From assembly GCA_025055075.1 (NCBI GenBank), contig JANWYV010000033.1, positions 1-64,000 of the forward strand: 64,000 bases of DNA, given 5' to 3'. The position numbers and the translations under genes are program-made. Below the pieces are notes generated by a model. It was not told where the DNA came from and made no database searches. It saw only the letters and a list, made by a program, of their open reading frames with translations. Of the stretch, positions 17,040-25,497 are shown in pieces. The stretch comes from Blastocatellia bacterium (GTDB lineage Bacteria > Acidobacteriota > Blastocatellia > HR10). How positions within the stretch are numbered: position 1 is the stretch's first letter; each line of letters opens with the position of its first letter.

Positions 17040-17080
17040 AATGCCACTCAAAACCCGCAACGGTTATGACCGGGCGACAG
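17012..17080 (+). repeat. Two imperfect 35-bp tandem units containing the palindrome
   Basis: Unit 1 (17012-17046) starts CTCATAACCCGTCGAGGGTT and unit 2 (17047-) starts CTCAAAACCCGCAACGGTTA; both continue TATGA then CCG. Unit 2 has lost the self-complementarity of unit 1. The purM promoter is ~70 bp downstream. Confidence 0.5.
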
Positions 17081-17149
17081 TATACCACCATCACGACCCT
17101 GGCGCAATTGGGCCGGATCGAGCGCGGATGGCGATCTCAGCACCTTCGC

Positions 17150-17179
17150 TTGGCGAACGTCTCGCTCCTATGCTAAGGT
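17150..17179 (+). promoter_or_regulatory. Candidate purM promoter
   Basis: TTGGCG (17150-17155), 18 bp, extended -10 TGC-TAAGGT (hexamer 17174-17179). The predicted transcript start (about 17186) falls at the ATG at 17188, so purM may be leaderless if that start is right. The element shares GCGAACGTCTC and TGCTAA.GTTTCC with the bioB promoter. Confidence 0.42.
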
Positions 17180-17187
17180 TTCCGTCC

Positions 17188-18225
17188 ATGCGACGCATCA
17201 CGTATCGCGAAGCGGGTGTGGACATCGAAGCCGCGCGCACGGCGAAAGAGGCCATCAAGCAGCTCGCCCGGACGACGTTCACCCCCGAGGTCTTGATGGA
17301 CATCGGGGGATTCGGTGCCCTCTTTCGCGCGGACCTCTCCGCCTATCGCGATCCCGTCCTCGTCTCCAGCGTGGATGGCGTGGGGACGAAGTTGAAGGTG
17401 GCTGCTTTAGCCGGGCGACACGATTCGGTGGGATACGATATCGTGGCCCATTGCGTGAACGACATCCTCGTGCACGGCGCGCGGCCGCTTTTCTTTCTGG
17501 ATTACATCGCCATGGGGAAGCTCGTGCCGGACGTCGTGACGCAGATCGTCGAAGGGATCGTGCGGGGATGTCTCGAATCTGGCTGCGCGCTCGTCGGAGG
17601 GGAGACGGCCGAGATGCCCGGCGTCTATGCGCCCGGCGAATACGATCTGGTCGGATTCATCGTAGGGGTCGTCGAGCGCGAGCGCCTTCTCGATGGTCGG
17701 CGCATCGAACCAGGAGATGTCGTGCTCGGCCTCCCATCGTTGGGTTTACACACGAACGGCTACAGCCTAGCTCGCAAGCTCTTCTTCGAAGTCGCCGGAT
17801 GGACGCTCGACACGTATGTGGAGGAGTTGGGGGGAACCGTCGGCGACGAATTGCTCAAACCGCATCGGAATTATCTCCCCGTGCTCATCAGCCTTGTGGA
17901 GCGCGGGTTGGTGAAAGGACTCGTGCACATCACGGGCGGCGGCTTCTTGGAGAACATTCCGCGCCTTCTCCCCGAAGGCTGCGCGGTAGAGATCCAGGAG
18001 GGGGGATGGCCCATTCTCCCCGTCTTCCGCCTGCTTCAACGCTTGGGGAATATCGAGCCGCAGGAGATGTATCGCACGTTCAACATGGGGATCGGCATGA
18101 TGGCGATCGTCGCTGCGGAGGACGTCCTGACGGTCCTCGACGATCTCCGCCGCAGGGAGGAACCCGGATACGTGATCGGGCGCGTCACCGCGGGCGCGCG
18201 CGACGTCGTGATCAGCGTCCCTTGA
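17188..18225 (+). CDS. purM: Phosphoribosylformylglycinamidine cyclo-ligase
   Basis: PurM (345 aa) closes the imidazole ring (FGAM to AIR) in purine synthesis using ATP. The protein opens ITYREAGVDIEA and contains SSVDGVGTKLKVA, HCVNDILVHGARPLFFLDY, VGGETAEMPG, LGLHTNGYSLAR and HITGGGFLENIPR, all typical. ATG 17188 is chosen because the family start is close to the REAGVDI motif; ATG 17170, six codons earlier, is in frame. purN follows 12 bp later, so the two catalyse nearby steps from one transcript. Confidence 0.95.
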   Translation: MRRITYREAGVDIEAARTAKEAIKQLARTTFTPEVLMDIGGFGALFRADLSAYRDPVLVSSVDGVGTKLKVAALAGRHDSVGYDIVAHCVNDILVHGARPLFFLDYIAMGKLVPDVVTQIVEGIVRGCLESGCALVGGETAEMPGVYAPGEYDLVGFIVGVVERERLLDGRRIEPGDVVLGLPSLGLHTNGYSLARKLFFEVAGWTLDTYVEELGGTVGDELLKPHRNYLPVLISLVERGLVKGLVHITGGGFLENIPRLLPEGCAVEIQEGGWPILPVFRLLQRLGNIEPQEMYRTFNMGIGMMAIVAAEDVLTVLDDLRRREEPGYVIGRVTAGARDVVISVP

Positions 18226-18237
18226 TCGAAAGGGCGT

Positions 18238-18873
18238 ATGGGCGAGAAGAAGAAGATCGGCATTTTGATCTCCGGTCGCGGATCGAACATGCTCGCGCTG
18301 ATCGAGGCGACCGAACGCGGGGAATTGGATGCGGAGGTCGCCATCGTCATCAGCAATGTCGAAGGGGCCCCGGGGCTGGAGAAGGCGCGGGCGCACGGCG
18401 TCGAAACCCTGGTCATCAGTCACAAAGGGATGAGTCGCGAAGAACATGAGCGGCATATCGTGGCCGAGTTGAAGAAGCGTCAGGTCGAACTCGTCTGTCT
18501 GGCGGGGTACATGCGGCTGCTGAGCCCATATTTCCTCAGCGAATTCCCCGGCCGCGTCTTGAACATCCATCCGTCACTGTTGCCGGCTTTCCCAGGTCTG
18601 GAAGCGCAGCGCCAAGCCCTCGAATATGGGGTCAAGTTCTCCGGCTGCACCGTCCACTTCGTGGACGAGCAGATGGATCACGGTCCGATCATCCTGCAAG
18701 CGGTCGTCCCCGTGTACGATGACGATACGGTGGAGACTCTCTCGGCGCGCATCTTGGCCGAGGAGCATCGGCTGTACGTGCAAGCCGTCGCTCTCGTCCT
18801 CAGCGGGAATTATCGCATCGAGGGACGGCGCGTGCTCAGGGGACGCTCGCGCGACGTCGGCGCGTCGCAATGA
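18238..18873 (+). CDS. purN: Phosphoribosylglycinamide formyltransferase (folate-dependent)
   Basis: PurN (211 aa) transfers the formyl group of 10-formyl-THF to GAR. The catalytic Asn, His and Asp are visible in NIHPSLLPAFPG and in HFVDEQMDHGPII. The phosphate-binding N-terminus is ILISGRGSNMLALI, and LAGYMRLLS is also typical. The length is normal apart from a short basic tail. It follows purM by 12 bp. After it, a 132-bp gap carries the bioB promoter. Confidence 0.95.
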   Translation: MGEKKKIGILISGRGSNMLALIEATERGELDAEVAIVISNVEGAPGLEKARAHGVETLVISHKGMSREEHERHIVAELKKRQVELVCLAGYMRLLSPYFLSEFPGRVLNIHPSLLPAFPGLEAQRQALEYGVKFSGCTVHFVDEQMDHGPIILQAVVPVYDDDTVETLSARILAEEHRLYVQAVALVLSGNYRIEGRRVLRGRSRDVGASQ

Positions 18874-18947
18874 GCGACGGCGAGACGGCACGCGCGTCCA
18901 CGCCTGATCCCTCTCCGCGCTTTCGATCCATGCGCTAGTCGAGTATC

Positions 18948-18977
18948 TTGCCTCTTCGCGAACGTCTCTGCTAAAGT
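18948..18977 (+). promoter_or_regulatory. Candidate bioB operon promoter
   Basis: TTGCCT (18948-18953), 18 bp, extended -10 TGC-TAAAGT (18972-18977). Transcription would begin near 18985, 20 nt before the ATG at 19006. I see no BirA-type (TTGTAAAC...GTTTACAA) operator over it. Confidence 0.5.
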
Positions 18978-19005
18978 TTCCCGCCTCGTGGGAGAAGGCG
19001 AGGAC

Positions 19006-19968
19006 ATGAGCGAGGATCGTGTTGAGCTTCGCTATACCTGGACGCTCTCGGAGATCGAAGCGATTTATACGCTGCCGCTGCCTGAGTTGATTTTTCGAGC
19101 GCAGAGCGTGCATCGCCGTTTTCATCGTCCGGACGAGGTGCAAGCGTGCGCGCTCTTGAGCATCAAGACGGGAGGATGTCCGGAAGATTGTGCCTATTGT
19201 CCGCAGTCGGCGCATTATCGCACGGGCGTCGTCCGTACCGACTTGATGTCGGTCGAAGACGTCGTCGCGGCAGCTCAAGTGGCGCGAGAACGAGGGGCAA
19301 CGCGGTTCTGCATGGGAGCGGCCTGGCGCGAAGTGCCATCGGGGCCGCCCTTCGAACGCGTGTTGGAGATGGTGCGACGCGTGCGAGGGCTCGGTCTGGA
19401 AGTGTGTTGTACGTTGGGAATGCTCACTGAGGAACAGGCACACGCGCTCGCAGCGGCCGGACTGACCGCCTATAACCATAACCTCGACACGTCGCCGGAA
19501 TATTACGGCCACATCATTACTACGCGCACGTATCGCGATCGCCTGAGGACGCTCGAACACGTGCGGCGCGCGGGCATTCGAGTGTGCTGCGGTGGAATCA
19601 TTGGCATGGGCGAGAGCCGATGGGATCGGTATCGCTTGCTGGAACAATTGGCGACACAGCGGCCGCACCCAGAGAGCGTTCCCATCAATCTGCTCGTGCG
19701 AGTGGCAGGGACGCCATTGGCGGAAGCGCCTCCGTTGGATGTGTTGGAGTTGGTGCGGATGATTGCGACGGCGCGGATCCTGATGCCGGCCTCGATCGTG
19801 CGGTTGAGTGCGGGTCGGCTTTCGCTCTCGGATGAAGCACAAGCCCTGTGTTTCCTCGCTGGAGCGAATTCGATCTTCATCGGCGAGCGGTTGCTCACGA
19901 CGCCGAATCCCGAACCGGATCGAGACCGCGCCTTGTTGGATCGGTTGGGCATGCGGCTTCGGGAATAG
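19006..19968 (+). CDS. bioB: Biotin synthase
   Basis: BioB (320 aa) is the radical-SAM enzyme that inserts sulfur into dethiobiotin. The 4Fe-4S/SAM motif is [11 protein letters not shown] (CxxxCxxC). The second-cluster region includes [25 protein letters not shown] and the Arg-containing RLSAGR. The N-terminal [15 protein letters not shown] is standard. ATG 19006 is preferred over GTG 18988, which would lie at the transcript start. It is first in the bioB-bioF-bioD-bioA operon covering the last four steps. No bioC/bioH is present in the window. Confidence 0.95.
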   Translation: MSEDRVELRYTWTLSEIEAIYTLPLPELIFRAQSVHRRFHRPDEVQACALLSIKTGGCPEDCAYCPQSAHYRTGVVRTDLMSVEDVVAAAQVARERGATRFCMGAAWREVPSGPPFERVLEMVRRVRGLGLEVCCTLGMLTEEQAHALAAAGLTAYNHNLDTSPEYYGHIITTRTYRDRLRTLEHVRRAGIRVCCGGIIGMGESRWDRYRLLEQLATQRPHPESVPINLLVRVAGTPLAEAPPLDVLELVRMIATARILMPASIVRLSAGRLSLSDEAQALCFLAGANSIFIGERLLTTPNPEPDRDRALLDRLGMRLRE

Positions 19969-19991
19969 AGAGGCAACCGCGAGGGGAAGCG

Positions 19992-21131
19992 ATGACACAC
20001 CTTGAGGAACTGCGTCAGCGGGTACTCGCCCGGTTAGCCACATGGGAGGCGATGGGGCTGAAACGATCGCTGCATCCGCCGTCGGGGATTGATCTCTCCT
20101 CGAATGATTACTTGGGGCTAGCGGCGCACCCGCGTTTGGTGCGGCGGATGGTGGAAGCGGTCCAGACCTACGGGTGCGGAGCGACGGCCTCGCGTCTGCT
20201 TCGCGGTCACCGCCAGATCTTCACTGATGTCGAACGGCGATTCGCCGCGTTCAAGGGAGGAGAAGCCGCACTCTACTTCGCGAGCGGCTATGCGGCGAAT
20301 CTCGGTGTCCTCACGACGTTTCTGGAGCCCGATGACGTCGTCTTCTCGGACGAGCGGAACCATGCCAGCCTGATCGACGGCATGCGCTTGACGCGCGCGC
20401 GGCGCGTCATCTTCCCGCATCGGGATGTGGATGCGCTGGCGCACTTGTTGCGTTCGGAGCAAGGCCCCGGGCAGAAATTTCTCGTCACCGAATCCCTCTT
20501 CAGCATGGATGGGGATCGCGCGCCACTTCAGGATTATGCCGCGCTGTGTCGCGAGACGGGCACGGCCTTGATCGTGGACGAGGCGCATGCCGTCGGGATC
20601 TACGGTGAGCGGGGGAGTGGATTGATCGAGGAGATGGGGGTGGACGACGCGGTGTTCCTCTCGATCAATACAGCGGGGAAGGCGCTTGGGGTCTGCGGGG
20701 CATTCGTCGTCGGTCCGGCGTGGGCTATCGAGTATCTGATCCAACGAGCGCGCTCGTTCGTCTTCTCGACGGCTCCTCCACCGGCGCTCGCGGCTGCGCT
20801 GGATGAGGCGCTCAGGCTTATCGCCGAGGAACCCGGACGGCGCATGCGCGTGCGCGCGAATGCCCTTCGATTTCGAGAACAGCTCATGGCGAAAGGGATC
20901 GCCATCCCGCTCGAAGATTCGCCGATCATCCCGGTGATTCTCGGCGAGAGCGCGCGCGCCGTGGCCGTCGCAGCGGCGTTGCAGGAAGAAGGATTTGATG
21001 TCCGTGCGATCCGTCCGCCCACGGTCCCCGCAGGAACGGCACGGTTGCGCATCTCGGTCAATGTGGGTGTGGATGAGGCCATTGCCGAGCGATTCGCCTC
21101 CGCGTTGGCGCGGATCTTGAGATCCGGCTGA
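19992..21131 (+). CDS. bioF: 8-amino-7-oxononanoate synthase
   Basis: BioF (379 aa) joins pimeloyl-ACP/CoA and alanine with loss of CO2. It is an alpha-oxoamine synthase (PLP fold I). Seen: SSNDYLGLAAHP, GCGATASRLLRG, the His in NHASLIDG, DEAHAVGIYGERG, and the Schiff-base Lys in NTAGKALGVCGAF. The length is normal. GAGGGGAAG precedes the ATG at 19992, 23 bp after bioB. The open frame extending upstream overlaps bioB and is not used. Confidence 0.95.
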   Translation: MTHLEELRQRVLARLATWEAMGLKRSLHPPSGIDLSSNDYLGLAAHPRLVRRMVEAVQTYGCGATASRLLRGHRQIFTDVERRFAAFKGGEAALYFASGYAANLGVLTTFLEPDDVVFSDERNHASLIDGMRLTRARRVIFPHRDVDALAHLLRSEQGPGQKFLVTESLFSMDGDRAPLQDYAALCRETGTALIVDEAHAVGIYGERGSGLIEEMGVDDAVFLSINTAGKALGVCGAFVVGPAWAIEYLIQRARSFVFSTAPPPALAAALDEALRLIAEEPGRRMRVRANALRFREQLMAKGIAIPLEDSPIIPVILGESARAVAVAAALQEEGFDVRAIRPPTVPAGTARLRISVNVGVDEAIAERFASALARILRSG

Positions 21132-21153
21132 CTTATGCTGAGGGGGAGATGAG

Positions 21154-21819
21154 ATGAAGCGCGGCGTGTTCGTCACAGGCACGGATACGAACGTGGGAAA
21201 AACCGTGACCGCTGCGGCGCTCTTTCATCGGTATCGTCGCGAAGTGCCGCTCTGTTATTGGAAACCTGTGCAAACCGGGATCGAGCAAGACGACGATACG
21301 GCGACGGTACGCGTATTGGGGGCGTGCGCCGAGCACGAGGTCTTCGATCGCGGGATGCGATTGCCGCGTCCGGTCTCTCCGCATCTGGCCGCGCGCTGGG
21401 CGGGAGTGCGAATCACCGTATCCTCGCTTCGAGAGCTGTGGGATCGCGCTTCCGGCGACGTTCGATGGATCGTGGAAGGTGCAGGAGGAGTTCTCGTTCC
21501 GCTCAATGAGTTGGAGCTGATGGCGGACCTGATCCGTGAGCTCGCGTTACCCGTTCTCATCGCCGCGCGCTCGACCTTAGGGACGATCAATCACACGCTG
21601 CTTACATTGGAAGCCATGCGTCATCGTTCGATTCCCATCGCTGGAGTCATTATGATCGGACCGCCAGATCGGGAGAATCGCCAAGCGATCGAGACGTATG
21701 GGAACGTCATCGTGCTGGGCGAAATGCCGATCTTCGATCCTCTCACGGCGGAAGCGCTCCGCGCGTGGGCGGAAGTGGAGTTGGATCCGAAAGGGCATCT
21801 TCTGGAGTGGTGGGGATGA
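21154..21819 (+). CDS. bioD: Dethiobiotin synthetase
   Basis: BioD (221 aa) closes the ureido ring of biotin by ATP-dependent carboxylation. The P-loop is GTDTNVGKTV at residues 9-18. Next come WKPVQTG with the substrate-binding Lys, EGAGGVLVPLN, and AARSTLGTINHTLLT. GGGGAG precedes the ATG by a few bases, and the stop overlaps the bioA start (ATGA), so these two are coupled. Confidence 0.94.
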   Translation: MKRGVFVTGTDTNVGKTVTAAALFHRYRREVPLCYWKPVQTGIEQDDDTATVRVLGACAEHEVFDRGMRLPRPVSPHLAARWAGVRITVSSLRELWDRASGDVRWIVEGAGGVLVPLNELELMADLIRELALPVLIAARSTLGTINHTLLTLEAMRHRSIPIAGVIMIGPPDRENRQAIETYGNVIVLGEMPIFDPLTAEALRAWAEVELDPKGHLLEWWG

Positions 21820-23156
21820 GTGATCTCGTCAGACGCGATCGCCGACACCTTTGGCATCCGTACACGCAGATGTTGACAGCGCCCCCGCCCCTGCCGATCG
21901 TACGTGGCGAGGGGGTGTATCTGTACACCGAAGACGGGCGGCGCGTGCTCGATGGGATTTCCTCTTGGTGGGTGAACATTCACGGACATAACCATCCGAA
22001 GCTCAATGAAGCGCTGGCCCGACAGGCACAAGTGTTGGAGCACGTCGTCTTCGCTGGGTGCACACATTGGCCAGCCGTCGAGTTAGCTGAGCGATTGGTG
22101 GAGATTCTGCCCACTGGTCTCACGCGCATCTTCTACTCCGACAATGGCTCGACGGCCGTCGAAGTGGCCCTCAAGATGGCCTATCAATATTGGGGAAATC
22201 GCGGCCATCCCGAGCGAGCGGTCTTCGTCGCCCTCCACCACGCCTATCATGGGGACACCATCGGCGCGATGTCCGTGAGCGAGCTCTCGATTTTCACTGA
22301 GCCTTTCGCGCCGTTGCTGTTCCCCGTGCGGCGGGCGCACGCACCGTATTGCTATCGGTGTCCCATAGGGTTGACGCGCCCGAGCTGTCAAATCGCGTGT
22401 TTGAGCGATCTCGAGCGCGTGCTGCGTGAGGAAGAGGGACGCGTCGCAGCCGTCATCATCGAACCGATGCTCCAAGGCGCGGGGGGCATGATCGTTTGGC
22501 CCGTCGAGTTTTTGATCGGCGTGCGACGGCTCTGCGACCAATTCGGCACGTTGCTCATCGCCGACGAGGTCCTGACGGGATTCGGGCGAACCGGACGTAT
22601 GTTCGCATGCGAGCATGCCGGCGTGCGTCCGGACATTCTCTGCTTGTCGAAGGCGATCACCGGGGGGTATCTCCCTCTGGGAGTGACGGCGACGACGGAG
22701 GAAGTCTACGAGGCCTTCCTGAGCGAGGATCGGCGTCGAACGTTCTTCCATGGCCACTCGTATACGGCGAATCCGTTGGCGTGTGCTGTTGCCATCGCGA
22801 GTCTGGATCTGTTTCGCACGGAGGGAGTGCTGGCGCGCGTCGCGGCTCTGGAACGACAGCTTCGCGCACGGTTGGAGCCGCTCAGCGCGCTGCCGCATGT
22901 CGGAGATGTCCGCGTCATCGGCGGCGTGGGGATCGTGGAATTGGTGCGGGAGAAGGAGACGAAGGCCGCCGAGGGATATTTGGACCGCGTGGGCCCAATG
23001 CTCTCCGCCGAATTCTTACGACGCGGGCTGTTGTTGCGTCCTCTGGGCAACGTGCTTTACTTTATGCCGCCATATGTCATCACCGAAGCAGAAGCGGCAT
23101 GGGCTTTGGACCAAATCGCTGAGGTGCTCGCCACCTGGCGCTGGCCCTCGGCGTGA
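21816..23156 (+). CDS. bioA: Adenosylmethionine--8-amino-7-oxononanoate aminotransferase
   Basis: BioA (446 aa), class-III PLP aminotransferase using SAM as amino donor to make 7,8-diaminopelargonate. Seen: LWHPYTQM, GISSWWVNIHGHNHP, SDNGSTAVEVALKMA, HHAYHGDTIGAMSV, IADEVLTGFGRTG, the PLP Lys in LSKAITGGYLPLG, and FFHGHSYTANPLACA. The WWV and SAM-site residues distinguish it from other class-III enzymes. The ATG at 21816 overlaps the bioD stop. It is last in the operon and converges on the class-I aminotransferase gene 14 bp away. Confidence 0.95.
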   Translation: MSDLVRRDRRHLWHPYTQMLTAPPPLPIVRGEGVYLYTEDGRRVLDGISSWWVNIHGHNHPKLNEALARQAQVLEHVVFAGCTHWPAVELAERLVEILPTGLTRIFYSDNGSTAVEVALKMAYQYWGNRGHPERAVFVALHHAYHGDTIGAMSVSELSIFTEPFAPLLFPVRRAHAPYCYRCPIGLTRPSCQIACLSDLERVLREEEGRVAAVIIEPMLQGAGGMIVWPVEFLIGVRRLCDQFGTLLIADEVLTGFGRTGRMFACEHAGVRPDILCLSKAITGGYLPLGVTATTEEVYEAFLSEDRRRTFFHGHSYTANPLACAVAIASLDLFRTEGVLARVAALERQLRARLEPLSALPHVGDVRVIGGVGIVELVREKETKAAEGYLDRVGPMLSAEFLRRGLLLRPLGNVLYFMPPYVITEAEAAWALDQIAEVLATWRWPSA

Positions 23157-23170
23157 TCCCCGCGCGGCGA

Positions 23171-24325
23171 TCACACGATCGTGCGCATCGCTCCCAAGGC
23201 CGCTTCGATCGTCTCCATGGGGACCGAGAACGTGAATCGCAGATGGCCTTCTCCATGCGGGCCGAAGACGACGCCGGGGACGGTCGAGACGCCCGCTCGC
23301 TTGAGCAGCAGATCGAAAGCATCCCAGCTCTTCGGTCCGAGGACGCGCTCCACGTTCGGGAAAGCATAGAACGTCCCCTGCGGGAGATCGCACGTGAAGC
23401 CGAGCGCGCGAAGCCCTTGGACGAGTCGGTCGCGTCGCATGCGATATGCTGCGCGTGTGTGTTCGAGAAAAGCATCGCCTTCGGTGAGCGCCGCAACGGC
23501 AGCCCATTGCATTGGCGTGCTCACAACATTGATCGTGTTGAGGACGAGCTTTCGAATCGCGCTCGTCCACGGTTCGGGAGCGACAACGTATCCGACGCGC
23601 CATCCCGTCATGGCGTAGGATTTCGAGAGGGTGAAGACGCTCAGCGTCCGCTCGAACATCTCCGGGAGCGAGGCGATCGAAATGTGCGGCATCTCGAACG
23701 TGAGGTCTTCGTAGGCTTCGTCGGAGATCACCACGAGATCGCGCTCGCGGACGAAATCGGCGATCGCGCGCATCTCTTCGGCGGTGAGGACCGTGCCCGT
23801 CGGATTCGCTGGCGTATTCACCAGCAGGACGCGACTGTGCGGCGTCGCGTGGCGTTCGAGCGCGCGTCGGAACCCTTCGTGACGAGCTTCCATCCAACTG
23901 ACGAGGCGCAGTCGTCCCCCGGCTAGCGCGACGACATCCCTGATTGGCGTCCAATAGGGAGAGAAGACGAGGACCTCATCGCCTGGATTCACAGTTGCCA
24001 AGAACGCGACGAGCAGGCCGTGAAGCCCACCGCTGGTGACGGTCGCGTGTTCCGGCTCAGCTGGGATTCGATTTCTCCGACGCACTTTCTCGGCGATCGC
24101 CGCGCGTAATTCCGGGATACCGCTTGAGGGCGCATAGCGCGTGCGATGCTCGCGCAAGGCGCGAATGGCGGCCTCTTGGATGAATTCCGGCGTTTCGAAA
24201 AAGGGCTCTCCTCCGTGAAGGGGATGGAGTCGTGCCTCGGGCCCAAGTTCCAGAATGCGATTGCGAATTTGCGCGATCTCAGAGAATCCGATCTGCTCGC
24301 AGCGTTCGGCCACCCGTCGGCTCAT
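23171..24325 (-). CDS. Class-I/II PLP aminotransferase (aspartate aminotransferase-like)
   Basis: A 384-residue fold-I aminotransferase. Key motifs are GGEPFFETPEFI, a YAPSSGIPELR region, VFSPYWTP, NTPANPTGTVLT, SDEAYEDLTF, the Schiff-base Lys in TLSKSYAMTGWRVGY, and the C-terminal carboxylate-binding Arg in HLRFTFS. It resembles the Thermus-type aspartate/aromatic aminotransferase subfamily; the exact substrate is not resolved. AAGGAGG sits 7 nt before the ATG. It converges on bioA and is divergent from the transporter gene at 24496. Confidence 0.88.
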   Translation of the reverse strand: MSRRVAERCEQIGFSEIAQIRNRILELGPEARLHPLHGGEPFFETPEFIQEAAIRALREHRTRYAPSSGIPELRAAIAEKVRRRNRIPAEPEHATVTSGGLHGLLVAFLATVNPGDEVLVFSPYWTPIRDVVALAGGRLRLVSWMEARHEGFRRALERHATPHSRVLLVNTPANPTGTVLTAEEMRAIADFVRERDLVVISDEAYEDLTFEMPHISIASLPEMFERTLSVFTLSKSYAMTGWRVGYVVAPEPWTSAIRKLVLNTINVVSTPMQWAAVAALTEGDAFLEHTRAAYRMRRDRLVQGLRALGFTCDLPQGTFYAFPNVERVLGPKSWDAFDLLLKRAGVSTVPGVVFGPHGEGHLRFTFSVPMETIEAALGAMRTIV

Positions 24326-24443
24326 TCATTCGCCTCCTTTCGTTCTCGCAGAGTCGGGGAGGATTATATCCGTTCGGGGGGGTGATGGGCTACAGTGACG
24401 CTCATTGGGAGAGCGCCTGTGGGGCGCCGGGTGAAGCCCTCGC

Positions 24444-24473
24444 TTGATGCGCCGGGTGATCGTCTTCTAGAAT
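24444..24473 (+). promoter_or_regulatory. Candidate promoter of the ACR3-type transporter
   Basis: TTGATG (24444-24449), 18 bp, TAGAAT (24468-24473, 5 of 6 to consensus). It is 22 bp upstream of the GTG start. Confidence 0.55.
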
Positions 24474-24495
24474 CGAGGGTCGCGAGGGCGAGGCT

Positions 24496-25452
24496 GTGAG
24501 ACGATCTCCGCTCTGGGAAGACTTGAAAGAGCCGGCGGCGCTATTGGGCGCCGCCGGCTTGGGCGCGCTCGCTTCCCTGAGATGGCCGGATGTGACGCCG
24601 ATGGCCGAGCGCGCGATCACGCCATTGCTCGTGATCGTCCTCTTCACCATCTTCGCGCGCGTCCCGCTGGGGCGGCTTCGCGCAGCGGCGCGCGATCGGC
24701 GATACGTGCTCACGGTCATCGGACTGAATTTCGGGAGCGCGCCGGTGCTCGCCTTCTTGCTGGGGAGTCTCTTTCTGCCGGATGTGCCGGAGTTGCGCGT
24801 CGGACTCTTCTTGGCCCTACTGACGCCGTGCACGGATTGGTATTTGATCTTCACGCATTTGGTCGGCGGAGATGTGGCGCGCAATCTCGCCGTATTGCCG
24901 TGGAATCTGATTTTGCAGGTCGCGCTCCTGCCCGTCTATCTCTGGCTCTTCACGTCGGCGTGGCTGCCGGTGGAGATGGGAGAGATCGGGCGAGCATTGC
25001 TCGCTTATGCCGTCATTCCGCTTGTGGCCGCGCAGCTCTTTCGAAAGCGGTGGGGGGAGCTGCCCGCCATCACGCGCCTCGGGTTTTGGGCGCTCGCCCT
25101 TGTTGTCCTGGCGATGTTCGCCAGCCATGGGCGGATCGTCCTCGCTCATCCCACGCTCTTTCTGCGGCTCGCCCCTCCGATGCTGCTCTTCTACATACTC
25201 TCGCTGACGCTCTCGCAGGTCATAGCGCGTAGTCTTCGCTTTCCGCGGGAATGCGCGTTGGCGTTGGCCTGCACGGTGATGGCGCGGAATTCACCACTCG
25301 TCTTGCCGCTTGCCGTGGTCCTCTTCCCCGAGCATCCGATCGTCGCGCTCAGCCAGTTGATCGAACCGATCGTGGAGATTCCCACGCTCATCCTCTTCTC
25401 GGCGGTCGCGAGGCGATGGGCCGTCGAGGAGGTGAGCATCCCTCGCGCTTGA
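24496..25452 (+). CDS. ACR3/BASS-superfamily membrane transporter (arsenic-resistance-protein-like)
   Basis: A 318-residue membrane protein with about ten hydrophobic segments. The stretch LTPCTDWYLIFTHLVGGD (about 112-129) is characteristic of the ACR3-related 'arsenic resistance protein' group within the bile-acid/arsenite superfamily, with a Cys in the fourth helix region as in ACR3. A second conserved region is ACTVMARNSPLVLPLA. The start is GTG after a weak GAGGGCGAGG. No ArsR repressor, ArsC or ArsM is nearby, so arsenite export is a family-based guess, and export of another anion is possible. Confidence 0.75.
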   Translation: MRRSPLWEDLKEPAALLGAAGLGALASLRWPDVTPMAERAITPLLVIVLFTIFARVPLGRLRAAARDRRYVLTVIGLNFGSAPVLAFLLGSLFLPDVPELRVGLFLALLTPCTDWYLIFTHLVGGDVARNLAVLPWNLILQVALLPVYLWLFTSAWLPVEMGEIGRALLAYAVIPLVAAQLFRKRWGELPAITRLGFWALALVVLAMFASHGRIVLAHPTLFLRLAPPMLLFYILSLTLSQVIARSLRFPRECALALACTVMARNSPLVLPLAVVLFPEHPIVALSQLIEPIVEIPTLILFSAVARRWAVEEVSIPRA

Positions 25453-25478
25453 CGCGCGCTCCGGTGGATTGGTAGTTT
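25449..25478 (+). promoter_or_regulatory. Candidate promoter of the MsbA-like exporter
   Basis: TTGACG (25449-25454), 18 bp, extended -10 TGG-TAGTTT (25473-25478), 20 bp before the ATG. It matches the 38329 promoter at 22 of 32 positions. The -35 overlaps the stop region of the previous gene. Confidence 0.45.
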
Positions 25479-25497
25479 CACGGGTTCGAGCGCGCAT

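Noticed and set aside
18874-19005. BirA-type biotin operator before bioB
   Set aside because: No TTGTAAAC...GTTTACAA-like inverted repeat is present in the gap.
25480-25497. GGGTTCGAGC resembling a tRNA T-arm
   Set aside because: No acceptor, D- or anticodon stem can be formed around it; it is part of a promoter-proximal leader.
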